Source of the DNA: Oscillospiraceae bacterium | GTDB taxonomy: Bacteria > Bacillota > Clostridia > Oscillospirales > UBA929 | Assembly: GCA_031254195.1 (NCBI GenBank) | Contig: JAIRUW010000057.1 | Coordinates: forward strand, 1-32,821 | Reading direction: 5' to 3' | Length of the DNA stretch: 32,821 bases | Shown: in pieces, positions 14,602 through 21,895 of the stretch | Position numbering within the stretch: the stretch's first letter is position 1 | Layout of the letters: every line of letters starts with the position of its first letter | The notes under the pieces: generated by a model | The model's input: the letters and a program-made list of their open reading frames with translations, nothing else | Told to the model about the DNA's origin: nothing | Databases searched by the model: none | Translations under genes and position numbers: made by a program

Positions 14602-15453
14602 CTATTCTATGTCCCCAACGGGAAGGGCGCTACCCTCTTCTTCAAACTCTGTGGGCACAAAATCCCGCACATGGGGGCGCGGATCTTGCTCCATCTGCGC
14701 GAGGATTTGTTCCGGCTCGGCAAAGCGTTCGGGGAAACGCGCGAAGAACCCGCGCATACGGTCCAGCTCCAATACGATTTCCAGCGCCGAAGAGCGGCCT
14801 CTCTCCGTCATTTCGTCAAAACGCGCGCGCGACTCCGCAATCAGCCGCGCCGTCTCCCGGCGGACGGCTTCCGCTTGGGAGCGCATTTGCTCGATCCGTT
14901 CCGCCGCTTCACTCTCCTCGCGCTCGATACGCTCCTGTGTCGCGCCCGCCCGTTCGAGCAGCATCAGCATCTTCTGCCGCTCCTCCATCAGCTCCGCGCG
15001 TTCCGCGCACCACACGGCGCGTTCGCTCGCAAGCTCCGCCTGCTCCTGTTCGCTGCGCGTCAGCGAATCATGCATGGAGGCCCGGTCGCCCTCAAACACA
15101 GCCCGCTCCCTCTCGAAACGCTCCGCCGCGATCCGTTCGCTCTCCCGCTCCGCGAGGGTGGTGTCCAGCCTCATCTGCAACTCGTCCCGTTCCTTGCGCA
15201 TTTCATAAAACTGGATGCGCAGCTCGTCCCGTTCGGCGTCGTCCTCAGCCGCTACGGCTACTGTCTGGACGCCGCCGGCCACAGCACCGCCAGCCAGCAG
15301 CTCGTCGCGTTCGCGGCGCAGCTTCTCCGCTCCGGCCCGCAAGGCGTCGAACTCCTCGCGGCGCTCTTTGGACACCTGTGTGAGGTAGTTGACCACATCA
15401 CGGGTGTTGAAGCCGCCAAACAGATTCCTGCGGAATGACTTTTCGCTTTTCAT
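14602..15453 (-). CDS. DivIVA-like coiled-coil protein
   Basis: The 283-residue protein begins with FRRNLFGGFNTRDVVNYLTQV, which resembles the membrane-binding N-terminus of DivIVA/GpsB proteins (GF(x)xxDVxxYL). It continues as one long, highly charged coiled coil (about 25-235), with many ER(E/D)EL-type heptads and a break near GGAVAGGVQTV at about 54-64. The C-terminal 40 residues are Pro/Glu-rich and likely disordered. DivIVA-type proteins mark curved membranes and the division site in Gram-positive bacteria. It lies 13 bases after trxA, in the same operon. The N-terminal match is moderate, so the family call is likely rather than certain. Confidence 0.72.
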   Translation of the reverse strand: MKSEKSFRRNLFGGFNTRDVVNYLTQVSKERREEFDALRAGAEKLRRERDELLAGGAVAGGVQTVAVAAEDDAERDELRIQFYEMRKERDELQMRLDTTLAERESERIAAERFERERAVFEGDRASMHDSLTRSEQEQAELASERAVWCAERAELMEERQKMLMLLERAGATQERIEREESEAAERIEQMRSQAEAVRRETARLIAESRARFDEMTERGRSSALEIVLELDRMRGFFARFPERFAEPEQILAQMEQDPRPHVRDFVPTEFEEEGSALPVGDIE

Positions 15454-15466
15454 CGCCGATCGCCCC

Positions 15467-15784
15467 TTACGCTTTTAATGCGTCTAAGAGAACCTCTTTC
15501 GTCTGTACGCCGACAAAGCGCGCCGTTTCTTTCCCATCTTTGAAGATCACGACGGTGGGGATGCTCATCACGCCGTACTGCGCCGCCAGCGCTCCCTCCG
15601 CGTCCACGTCGAGCTTACAAACCGGCGCGTCGGTCTCCCCCGCTACTTCGTCAATGATGGGGCCCAGTACACGGCAGGGGCCGCACCAGGACGCCCAAAA
15701 GTCCACCAGTACAGGGCCGGGGACTTCTAAAACCTCCGCGTTGAATGTCGCGGTTGTCAAATTCTTTACACGCTCGCTTGCCAT
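15467..15784 (-). CDS. trxA: thioredoxin
   Basis: The 105-residue cytosolic disulfide reductant is of standard length. FWASWCGPCR holds the redox cysteines (34 and 37), the cis-proline loop is SIPTVVIF, and GVQTKEVLLDAL is the usual C-terminal helix. The MASERV methionine is chosen because AAGGAGAG lies seven to eight bases upstream; the longer open frame runs into mtnA in another frame. It sits between mtnA (56-base gap) and the DivIVA-like gene. Confidence 0.97.
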   Translation of the reverse strand: MASERVKNLTTATFNAEVLEVPGPVLVDFWASWCGPCRVLGPIIDEVAGETDAPVCKLDVDAEGALAAQYGVMSIPTVVIFKDGKETARFVGVQTKEVLLDALKA

Positions 15785-15840
15785 ATTGATCTCTCCTTTT
15801 TTTCCAGCCATCCTTAGTATACCCAACCTCTGCGCGATTG

Positions 15841-16884
15841 TCAAGGAGTTAAGCTCTTGGCGTACGGAGGCCGCAGGACGCCGCGCTCGGTGACGATTGC
15901 CGTCACCAGCGTGTGCGGCGTTACGTCGAATGCCGGATTGAAAATATTTACACCTTTTGGCGCCATCCGCTTGCCAAACCACATCTCCGTCACTTCCTGC
16001 CCGTCGCGCTCCTCGATGAGGATGTCCTCCCCGGCCACCGACTGAAAATCCACGGTAGACATCGGGGCGCACACATAAAACGGGATGCCGTAATGCTTGG
16101 CAAGCACCGCCAGGCCCGATGTGCCCACCTTATTGCATACATCGCCGTTGGCCGCGATGCGGTCGGCGCCGGTCAGCACGGCTTGGACCATGCCCTTTTG
16201 CATGACAATAGACGCCATATTGTCGCAAATCAGCGTCGTATCCACGCCCGCCGCCATCAGCTCGAACGCCGTCAGCCGCGCCCCCTGTAGGAGCGGGCGC
16301 GTTTCCCCCGCGTATACCTTGAACCTGTAGCCGCGCTCCAGCCCCGCGTAGACCGGCGCGAGGGCCGTGCCAATCCGCACCGCCGCAAGGCTCCCGGCGT
16401 TGCAATGGGTCAGCAGCGACAATGCGCCCTCTTTATGCCTGTTCTCCAGCAGCAGGGCCAAGCCGTGTTCCCCGATGGCGCGGCAGGCCTGTATGTCTTC
16501 GTCGCGGATGCGCAGCGCTTCTAAGCGCAGCGCTTCGAGCGGCGCGTCCGGGCACGCCAGAGCCGCCTGTTCCATCCTGTCAAGCGCCCAGAAGAGGTTG
16601 ACGGCGGTGGGGCGGGACGCTGCCAGCGCCGCTTTGACTTCGCCAAGCCGTTCCATCCCCGACCTCTTGACCGCGAGGTAGAGCCCCATCGCCGCCGCCA
16701 CGCCGATGGCGGGCGCGCCGCGCACTTTCAGGGTCTTGATGGCGTCTATGAACTCTTCTAACGTGGTCAGCGAAAGCAGTTTCAGCTCGCCGGGCAGAGC
16801 CGTCTGGTCGATGATGACCAGCGCGTTACGCTCCTCGTCCAGCGCGACGGTGTCGGGAAGCCTATTGCCCTCTCTTTTCTTCAT
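15841..16884 (-). CDS. mtnA: S-methyl-5-thioribose-1-phosphate isomerase
   Basis: The 347-residue enzyme converts methylthioribose-1-phosphate to methylthioribulose-1-phosphate in methionine salvage. Family signatures are VRGAPAIGVAAAMGL near the N-terminus, LTHCNAGSLA with the catalytic cysteine, DNMASIVMQKG, and GADRIAANGDVCNKVGT with the catalytic aspartate. CAPMSTVD and NPAFDVTPHTLV follow. I place the start at the second of two adjacent ATGs (16884), seven bases from GGAG; 16887 is equally possible. Its 5' end overlaps the 3' end of the ttcA-like gene by 23 bases, so translation is coupled. No other methionine-salvage gene is nearby, which could mean it serves to clear methylthioribose or a related sugar phosphate. 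Confidence 0.95.
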   Translation of the reverse strand: MKKREGNRLPDTVALDEERNALVIIDQTALPGELKLLSLTTLEEFIDAIKTLKVRGAPAIGVAAAMGLYLAVKRSGMERLGEVKAALAASRPTAVNLFWALDRMEQAALACPDAPLEALRLEALRIRDEDIQACRAIGEHGLALLLENRHKEGALSLLTHCNAGSLAAVRIGTALAPVYAGLERGYRFKVYAGETRPLLQGARLTAFELMAAGVDTTLICDNMASIVMQKGMVQAVLTGADRIAANGDVCNKVGTSGLAVLAKHYGIPFYVCAPMSTVDFQSVAGEDILIEERDGQEVTEMWFGKRMAPKGVNIFNPAFDVTPHTLVTAIVTERGVLRPPYAKSLTP

Positions 16885-17695
16885 CATACCACTCCAAAAA
16901 TGAATGCTCCGCACCGTCCTGTTTATAGCCAATGACCGTGTCGAGGTTGACCATATGGACGCTCTGGAAGATGCGGTTGTCAATCTCCTTGTCGTCCTGC
17001 CGCAGTGTTTTCAGCAGCTCCTTGACCTCTTGCCTCTTCGAGCCTCCGCAGCGCAGCGCGAGGGGGCAGGCGCAGGGGATAAATTCCAGCGCGTTGTACC
17101 GCGCCCAGGCGATAATCGCGTCCTCGCGGACACAGTAGAGCGGGCGGATCAGCTCCATGCCCGGAAAATTCGTGCTCTTCAGCTTGGGCATCATCGTCTG
17201 AATCTGCGCGCCATACAGCATCCCCAGCAAAATCGTCTCCACCACATCGTTGAAGTGGTGCCCCAGCGCGATTTTGTTGCAGCCCAGCTCCTTCGCGTAG
17301 CTGTACAGGTGCCCCCGGCGCATCCTCGCGCACATATAGCAGGGCGCGCCTTTCATTCCTGCCACTGTCTGGAAGATGTCCGAGCTGAAAACCACAGCCG
17401 GAATCTCCAGCAGGGCCGCGTTGGCCTCGACCTTTTTGCGAACCTCCGCGTCATATCCGGGGTCCATCATCACAAACCGCAACTCAAACGGGACGTCCGA
17501 ATGCCTGTGCAGTTCCTGCATCAGCTTTGCGAGCAGCGCCGAATCCTTGCCGCCGGACAGGCAGACGGCGACCCTGTCGCCTTCTTTAATCAGCTCATAC
17601 CGCTTGACGCCCGCGATAAAGGGGTTCCACAGCGTCTTGCGGTACTTTTTGTGGATACTGCGCTCTATGGCCTGACAATGTGATAGTTCTCTCAT
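16862..17695 (-). CDS. ttcA: TtcA-like tRNA thiolation ATPase
   Basis: The 277-residue PP-loop ATPase has the pyrophosphate loop CLSGGKDSALLAKL (about 45-58), a Cys-x2-Cys pair in APCYMCARMRRG, the conserved GHHFNDVVET, and the later cysteines of PCACPLALRCGG. E. coli TtcA uses three such cysteines to hold an iron-sulfur cluster and makes 2-thiocytidine in tRNA. The same residues appear here, although Bacillota members of this family may act on other substrates. It is the first gene of the minus-strand series and overlaps mtnA. Confidence 0.87.
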   Translation of the reverse strand: MRELSHCQAIERSIHKKYRKTLWNPFIAGVKRYELIKEGDRVAVCLSGGKDSALLAKLMQELHRHSDVPFELRFVMMDPGYDAEVRKKVEANAALLEIPAVVFSSDIFQTVAGMKGAPCYMCARMRRGHLYSYAKELGCNKIALGHHFNDVVETILLGMLYGAQIQTMMPKLKSTNFPGMELIRPLYCVREDAIIAWARYNALEFIPCACPLALRCGGSKRQEVKELLKTLRQDDKEIDNRIFQSVHMVNLDTVIGYKQDGAEHSFLEWYDEEKRGQ

Positions 17696-17700
17696 GCAAC

Positions 17701-17766
17701 CCCCTACAGCAAAAAGCCGTCCGCGAAGCCTGGCTTTTATGGTATAATGTCCGCAGAGCGGACATT
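17701..17766. promoter_or_regulatory. intergenic hairpins and a first TATAAT box upstream of ttcA
   Basis: CCCCTACAGCAAAA (17701-17714) is repeated exactly at 18852-18865. AAAAGCC / GGCTTTT (17712-17718 / 17732-17738) makes a hairpin with T-rich ends. TATGGTATAAT at 17738-17748 is an extended -10 box. A perfect dyad, TAATGTCCGC-AGA-GCGGACATTA (17745-17767), overlaps its 3' side and could be an operator. The function is not known. Confidence 0.5.
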
Positions 17767-17820
17767 AATCGATCCAATCCTATACCATTTCGCATTCGCG
17801 AACCGGCGCGTTCCGCGCCT

Positions 17821-17830
17821 ATGGTATAAT
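17821..17830 (+). promoter_or_regulatory. extended -10 promoter of the toroid-protein gene
   Basis: ATGGTATAAT contains TGG before a perfect TATAAT (17825-17830). The predicted start is about 33 bases before the GTG at 17870. No good -35 box is seen, which an extended -10 promoter can tolerate. Confidence 0.6.
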
Positions 17831-17869
17831 GGGTTAGGATGTTTCGGCGATGACAGGAAGGTGAAGTAT

Positions 17870-18820
17870 GTGATAGAGCATCTCATTTCCATTAGCGAAC
17901 CGTGGCTGCAATATGCAATCAGGATACATCTCCTTAACGAACGCAAAGAGGATTTGTCCGGGTTGCGTGATGAAGCGTTACGGGATAAGAAAATCCAAGC
18001 GTATCTAAAAGACATAACCGACTTCAATAGCATTTTGGTAAGCAATCATAAGAACCCTGAACTGCCATTTCACAAGCTCCTGTTTTTGCTTGACTGCGGC
18101 TTCGGCGTGGATGTTCCTGAAATTGATAGCGCCGTCAGTCAGATAATGAGCCATAAAGACAAACACGGAGTATATCAATCTAAAACCAACATCCCCAAGC
18201 ATTACGGCGGCAAGGGCGAGGATGTATTCGGCTGGTGTCTGTGCGACGCGCCTTTGTTGCTATTGGCGTTGTTGAGAGCAAAAGTTGATTACCGGCAGCA
18301 TATAAAACCGGGCGTGGATTATCTGATAACCTTGAACACCGAGCAGGGCTTCCCTTGCTCCGTTTCAGAGGAACACGGAAAATTCAGGGGGCCGGGGCGA
18401 AAAGATGATTGCTGCCCATATGCGACGCTCATCATGCTTAATTTGCTGTCGGGGATTGATGAATACCGGGACAGCGACATTGTAAAAAACAGCATCGGCG
18501 TTATCCTTTCTCTATGGGAGAACAGCCTTGAAAGACATCCGTATATGTTCTATATGGGTACGGACTTCCGCAAGCTGAAAGCGCCTGCCCTTTGGTACGA
18601 TGTGTTGAGTGTTGCCGACTGTATCAGCAAGTTCGAGTTCGCAAGAGCCGATGCAAGATTTTTAGAGATGGTTGACATTATCAAGAGGAAGAAGGACAGC
18701 GACGGTCTGTTTACCCCTGAATCTGTTTACCAAAAATGTAAGGGCTGGGACTTCGGACAAAAGAAAACCGTATCGCCGTACTTATCTTTCTTGTGTATTA
18801 GGCTGCTCAACCGAATATGA
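17870..18820 (+). CDS. alpha/alpha-toroid protein (prenyltransferase/terpene-cyclase-like fold)
   Basis: About 316 residues. I choose the GTG at 17870 because AGGAAGG lies eight bases upstream and the promoter precedes it; the frame is open further upstream, but that part covers the promoter. The protein is alpha-helical with repeated toroid-like units: LLFLLDCGFGVDVPEIDSA, HGVYQSKTNI with GWCLCDAPLLLLALL, HIKPGVDYLITLNTEQGFPC, DCCPYATLIMLNLLSGI, and a final DSDGLFTPESVY. This is the pattern of squalene-cyclase/prenyltransferase-like alpha-alpha barrels. There is no QW or DxDD cyclase motif, so terpene chemistry is not supported. Several cysteines and histidines could bind metal. Role unknown; monocistronic. 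Confidence 0.65.
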   Translation: MIEHLISISEPWLQYAIRIHLLNERKEDLSGLRDEALRDKKIQAYLKDITDFNSILVSNHKNPELPFHKLLFLLDCGFGVDVPEIDSAVSQIMSHKDKHGVYQSKTNIPKHYGGKGEDVFGWCLCDAPLLLLALLRAKVDYRQHIKPGVDYLITLNTEQGFPCSVSEEHGKFRGPGRKDDCCPYATLIMLNLLSGIDEYRDSDIVKNSIGVILSLWENSLERHPYMFYMGTDFRKLKAPALWYDVLSVADCISKFEFARADARFLEMVDIIKRKKDSDGLFTPESVYQKCKGWDFGQKKTVSPYLSFLCIRLLNRI

Positions 18821-18833
18821 ACGTAGGCCGCCC

Positions 18834-18858
18834 GTAGGCGCGCAATGCGCGCCCCTAC
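18834..18858. repeat. GTAGGGGC-type imperfect palindrome
   Basis: GTAGG-CGCGC and GCGCG-CC-CCTAC pair around an AAT-type loop with a two-base bulge. The outer part joins the CCCCTACAGCAAAA sequence repeated at 17701. It is probably a short interspersed palindromic element. Confidence 0.5.
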
Positions 18859-18865
18859 AGCAAAA

Positions 18866-18906
18866 CCCCCGCCGTTCGCCTAGCGTATGCTTGGCGTAGG
18901 CGGGGG
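18866..18906 (-). terminator. probable terminator of rpsB-tsf
   Basis: CCCCCGCC and GGCGGGGG, with an inner CGCC/GGCG pair, form a long GC-rich hairpin. On the minus strand it is followed by TTTTGC, and it lies 115 bases past the tsf stop. The T-run is short, so efficiency is uncertain. Confidence 0.6.
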
Positions 18907-19021
18907 TGTCACGCTCCATGCGCGGTTCGCGGGCGGTCGTCTAAGTCCCCGCTTTACGGGCGAAATGAATTCGCCCTCCGGCGGCGCCTTAGCCCCCCTG
19001 CGACCCGATGGAGCAGCTCAT

Positions 19022-19948
19022 TTATTGCACCATCTTCGCCACTTCGGCGGCCAGGTCGTCCACGCGCTTTTCCAGGCCCTCGCCGCGCTCAAACCGCTCG
19101 AACTTCGTGACTTTGATCTCGCCGCCCAGCTCCTTGGCGACCGCCGCGACATGCTGGCCGACGGTGATTTTGTCGCCCTTAACATACATCTGCATCAGCA
19201 GGCAGACGTCAGACAGGTATTTGCGCACCCGCCCCTCGACGATCTTCTCGATAACATTGTCCGGCTTTTTGGCGTTCGCCTCGTCCTGCTTGAGCTGCGC
19301 CGTGATAATCTCGCGCTCTTTGGCGACCGTTTCGGCGTCGGCGCTGCCCTCGTCCAGCCAGATGGGGTTCATGGCGGCAATCTGCATGGCCACGTCGCGG
19401 CCCAGCTCGATTACAGCGGGGCTGCTCTTGAGGTTGTCGGACACATCCATATGCACCAGCACGGCAATCTTGCCGCCCATGTGGACATAGGCCGCGTTGA
19501 CCGGCTCCGCGTAACGCGCGAAACGGCGTATCTGCATATTTTCGCCAATCTTCAAGACCAAATCGGTCAGTATTTCGCCGACCGTCTGGCCGTTGCCCGC
19601 GTCACAGTTTTTCAGCGCCTCTACGTCGGCGGGGTTTTCCTGGACGACCACATTGGCGCAGGTTTGCACAAAGGCGATAAACTGCTCGTTTTTCGCCACA
19701 AAGTCTGTCTCGCTGTTGCACTCGACGACGGCGCCCGCGCCGCAGCCATCGCAAACAGCCGCGCCGCACACGCCTTCGGCGGCGATCCGGCTCGCCTTTT
19801 TGGCGGCGGCGGCCATGCCCTTCTCCCGCAGAATCTCAACGGCTTTGTTGATGTCGCCGTCGGCCTCGGTCAGGGCTTTCTTGCAGTCCATCATGCCGAC
19901 GCCGGTCATCTCGCGCAGCGACTGCACGTCTTTTGCTGTAAACGGCAT
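19022..19948 (-). CDS. tsf: translation elongation factor Ts
   Basis: The 308-residue guanine-nucleotide exchange factor for EF-Tu has the N-terminal UBA-like domain with TGVGMMDCKKALTEADGDINKAVEILREKG. The core follows with VECNSETDFVAKNEQFIAFV, the EF-Tu-contacting TDFV region. The later segment PDNVIEKIVEGRVRKYLSDVCLL is also conserved. Size and motifs are normal for bacteria. Its ATG overlaps the rpsB stop by one base (TAATG), the classic coupled pair. A terminator-like hairpin lies downstream. Confidence 0.97.
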   Translation of the reverse strand: MPFTAKDVQSLREMTGVGMMDCKKALTEADGDINKAVEILREKGMAAAAKKASRIAAEGVCGAAVCDGCGAGAVVECNSETDFVAKNEQFIAFVQTCANVVVQENPADVEALKNCDAGNGQTVGEILTDLVLKIGENMQIRRFARYAEPVNAAYVHMGGKIAVLVHMDVSDNLKSSPAVIELGRDVAMQIAAMNPIWLDEGSADAETVAKEREIITAQLKQDEANAKKPDNVIEKIVEGRVRKYLSDVCLLMQMYVKGDKITVGQHVAAVAKELGGEIKVTKFERFERGEGLEKRVDDLAAEVAKMVQ

Positions 19949-20709
19949 TAGTCCTCGTCTCCTTCTTCCTCGGCTTTTTCTATGGGCACCCCGTTTTCAT
20001 CCACATCCAGCGCGGCCGCGCCCTGCTGGCCCTGCCGCCCTTCGAGGACGGCGTTGGCCATCGTCTGCGAGATCAGCTTGATCGCGCGGATGGCGTCGTC
20101 GTTGCCGGGGATGGGGTAATCAATCTCGTCGGGGTCGCAGTTGGTGTCCACGATCGCCACGATCGGCACGCCCAGTTTGCGCGCCTCGGCGATGGCGTTG
20201 CGCTCCTTGCGCGGGTCTACGATAAACAGCGCGCCGGGCAGCCTGTGCATCTCCTTGACGCCGCCGAGGTATTTTTCCAGCTTTTGAATCTCGCCGCGCA
20301 GCTTGATAACTTCCTTTTTCGGAAGCATGTCAAAGGTGCCGTCCTCTTCCATCTTTTTCAGCTGATTGAGGCGGTCCACGCGGCGGCGCATGGTTTTGAA
20401 GTTGGTCAGCATCCCGCCCAGCCAGCGGGCGTTGACGAAGAACATGCCCACGCGCTCGGCTTCCTCTTTAATGGCGTCCTGCGCCTGCTTCTTGGTGCCG
20501 ACAAACAAGAGCGAGCCGCCCTCAGACGCGATGTCGCGGACGAAATTATAGGCCTCCTCCAGCTTGCGGACGGTCTTTTGCAGGTCGATGATGTAGATGC
20601 CGTTGCGTTCGGTGAAGATAAACTGCGCCATCTTGGGGTTCCAGCGGCGTGTCTGATGGCCGAAATGCACACCCGCTTCGAGTAGCTGCTTCATAGATAC
20701 TACTGCCAT
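19948..20709 (-). CDS. rpsB: 30S ribosomal protein S2
   Basis: The 253-residue small-subunit protein starts at [25 protein letters not shown], with AAGGAGGAG upstream. Other family blocks seen are [55 protein letters not shown], and [23 protein letters not shown]. The last ~20 residues are acidic, as in many Bacillota. A longer open frame upstream is the untranslated leader. The promoter lies about 110-140 bases upstream, leaving a leader of about 100 bases with a GC-rich hairpin. Confidence 0.97.
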   Translation of the reverse strand: MAVVSMKQLLEAGVHFGHQTRRWNPKMAQFIFTERNGIYIIDLQKTVRKLEEAYNFVRDIASEGGSLLFVGTKKQAQDAIKEEAERVGMFFVNARWLGGMLTNFKTMRRRVDRLNQLKKMEEDGTFDMLPKKEVIKLRGEIQKLEKYLGGVKEMHRLPGALFIVDPRKERNAIAEARKLGVPIVAIVDTNCDPDEIDYPIPGNDDAIRAIKLISQTMANAVLEGRQGQQGAAALDVDENGVPIEKAEEEGDED

Positions 20710-20736
20710 TGGTCTCTGCTCCTCCTTAAAATCCTC

Positions 20737-20767
20737 CGCGCGCGAGGGAGCTTTCACGCCGCGCGCG
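20737..20767 (-). promoter_or_regulatory. hairpin in the rpsB leader
   Basis: CGCGCGCG (20737-20744) pairs with CGCGCGCG (20760-20767). On the minus strand it sits just before the rpsB ribosome binding site. It could serve S2 autoregulation, as known for rpsB leaders in other bacteria. I did not match it to a known RNA family. Confidence 0.45.
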
Positions 20768-20819
20768 TGTGTATTTTGCGCGATGGGCCGCGTTTAGGCG
20801 GCTTGTCAAGCGCCATGGC

Positions 20820-20848
20820 ATTGTATCACGGTTTTTTGAGGATTGCAA
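20820..20848 (-). promoter_or_regulatory. promoter of rpsB-tsf
   Basis: On the minus strand TTGCAA (20843-20848), a 17-base spacer and TACAAT (20820-20825). The start site would fall near 20813. Confidence 0.7.
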
Positions 20849-20858
20849 GCAAAACTTT
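20838..20858 (-). repeat. 21-base dispersed repeat, copy 2
   Basis: The reverse complement equals 3400-3420 exactly. This copy carries the -35 box of the rpsB promoter. Confidence 0.7.
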
Positions 20859-20920
20859 GGAGGATAAAGGTGTTGCGTTTCCGGGTATACAAAATTTTCC
20901 TGACAATCCTTTCGGATGTA

Positions 20921-21718
20921 TTATGTACGTCTCGTTTCACATTGAGGGCAATAAGGTCTATTTGTCTCTGGAATAGGTGAACCATTATCAAAAACAGAGG
21001 AACACCGTGCACATTTATAAACGGCGGTGCCGTACATGATTTTATCAATACAGTCTTGTAAATAAAGAGGCGTTATATGGAAGTTGAAGTTACTCAATTT
21101 CCATGACGACTGCCTATTTTCCGCTTCCAATTCATCGGGGTGTGATGTGACAAGAAATACATTTCTTGTATATTCAGGATATGCTATCCTAATGGCAGGA
21201 AGAATATCGGCGTCACCAGTAATTATAGCATGGTAGTCATCAGGATTTTTAATGGCATATTTAACCAATAGGGCCACCACTGTTGTGTCAACCTCTTTTT
21301 CTTGATGCTTTTTATTGACAATATTCTTGAGATTGTACTTCTTTAATCTAGGGCGATATACTGCCATATCTGAATAGCAACTTCTAATGGTTGCTTTTTC
21401 AGTAAAGACTTTTCTTGCATGAATACCTTTTTTCATCTTGTCAACATCTGCAACCGTCACATCGGTATGCACTGTTGGCCAGTCATCTAAAGGCGGCGTT
21501 AATCCATCAATATCAAAGATAGATGTTGATATGAAGCAATCGCCAATAGTGTCACATGAAGGTTCTATGTTCTTTATGTATTCAAGTAACGTATTATTTA
21601 ATTTGTCAAAATTTATATTGAATGTGGTGCTTTTGTTAGCTGTACAAGTTGAGAGAACTCTGTTAGGGCCGCATTGCTTAAATAACCAAGTTCCGTCAAT
21701 GATAATATTTAACCTCAT
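20921..21718 (-). CDS. NYN-domain (PIN-like) nuclease with C-terminal zinc ribbon
   Basis: The 265-residue protein begins with LNIIIDGTWLF, the first strand and acidic residue of NYN/LabA-type nucleases. Later blocks are KEVDTTVVALLVKYAI (about 140-155) and DYHAIITGDADILPAIRIA (about 160-178), which supply the other metal-binding aspartates. The C-terminus has two Cys-x2-Cys pairs (KCARCSSVF and YCPQCETR) and looks like a rubredoxin-type zinc ribbon. NYN proteins cut RNA in decay, toxin or defence settings. AAAGGAAG precedes the ATG, and a promoter with perfect TATAAT lies upstream. The AT-rich composition contrasts with the adjacent rpsB. It appears to stand alone. Confidence 0.82.
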   Translation of the reverse strand: MRLNIIIDGTWLFKQCGPNRVLSTCTANKSTTFNINFDKLNNTLLEYIKNIEPSCDTIGDCFISTSIFDIDGLTPPLDDWPTVHTDVTVADVDKMKKGIHARKVFTEKATIRSCYSDMAVYRPRLKKYNLKNIVNKKHQEKEVDTTVVALLVKYAIKNPDDYHAIITGDADILPAIRIAYPEYTRNVFLVTSHPDELEAENRQSSWKLSNFNFHITPLYLQDCIDKIMYGTAVYKCARCSSVFDNGSPIPETNRPYCPQCETRRT

Positions 21719-21757
21719 AGTTCATCTTCCTTTCATCGTTATATTTATCCAATTTAC

Positions 21758-21786
21758 ATTATATCATAAATCCACAAGAAAAACAA
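21758..21786 (-). promoter_or_regulatory. promoter of the NYN gene
   Basis: On the minus strand TTGTTT (21781-21786), a 17-base spacer and TATAAT (21758-21763), with TGA immediately before the -10 box. The start site lies about 33 bases before the ATG. Confidence 0.7.
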
Positions 21787-21860
21787 GTCTAAGTAATATA
21801 TGGAATGCAACTAAATTTTGCGTCGCGGGCAATGATATAGAAGTGCGCCGACAGGCTTGC

Positions 21861-21889
21861 TTGACACGGTTCAAGGGTTGTGGTATCCT
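21861..21889 (+). promoter_or_regulatory. promoter of a candidate small RNA
   Basis: A perfect TTGACA (21861-21866), a 17-base spacer and TATCCT (21884-21889) with TGG before it (extended -10). No gene starts within the next 260 bases, and an intrinsic terminator follows at 22093-22118. Confidence 0.6.
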
Positions 21890-21895
21890 GCTAGC

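Noticed and set aside
14012..15208. Long plus-strand frames opposite the amidotransferase and coiled-coil genes
   Set aside because: They are Ser/Arg/Pro-rich shadows of GC-rich minus-strand genes, without ribosome binding sites or domains.
18887..19951. Long plus-strand frame opposite tsf
   Set aside because: His/Leu/Asp-rich antisense shadow of tsf with no recognisable domain.
20767..20976. Small plus-strand gene between rpsB and the NYN gene
   Set aside because: No ribosome binding site; it runs over the rpsB promoter and the end of the NYN gene, and nothing is conserved in it.
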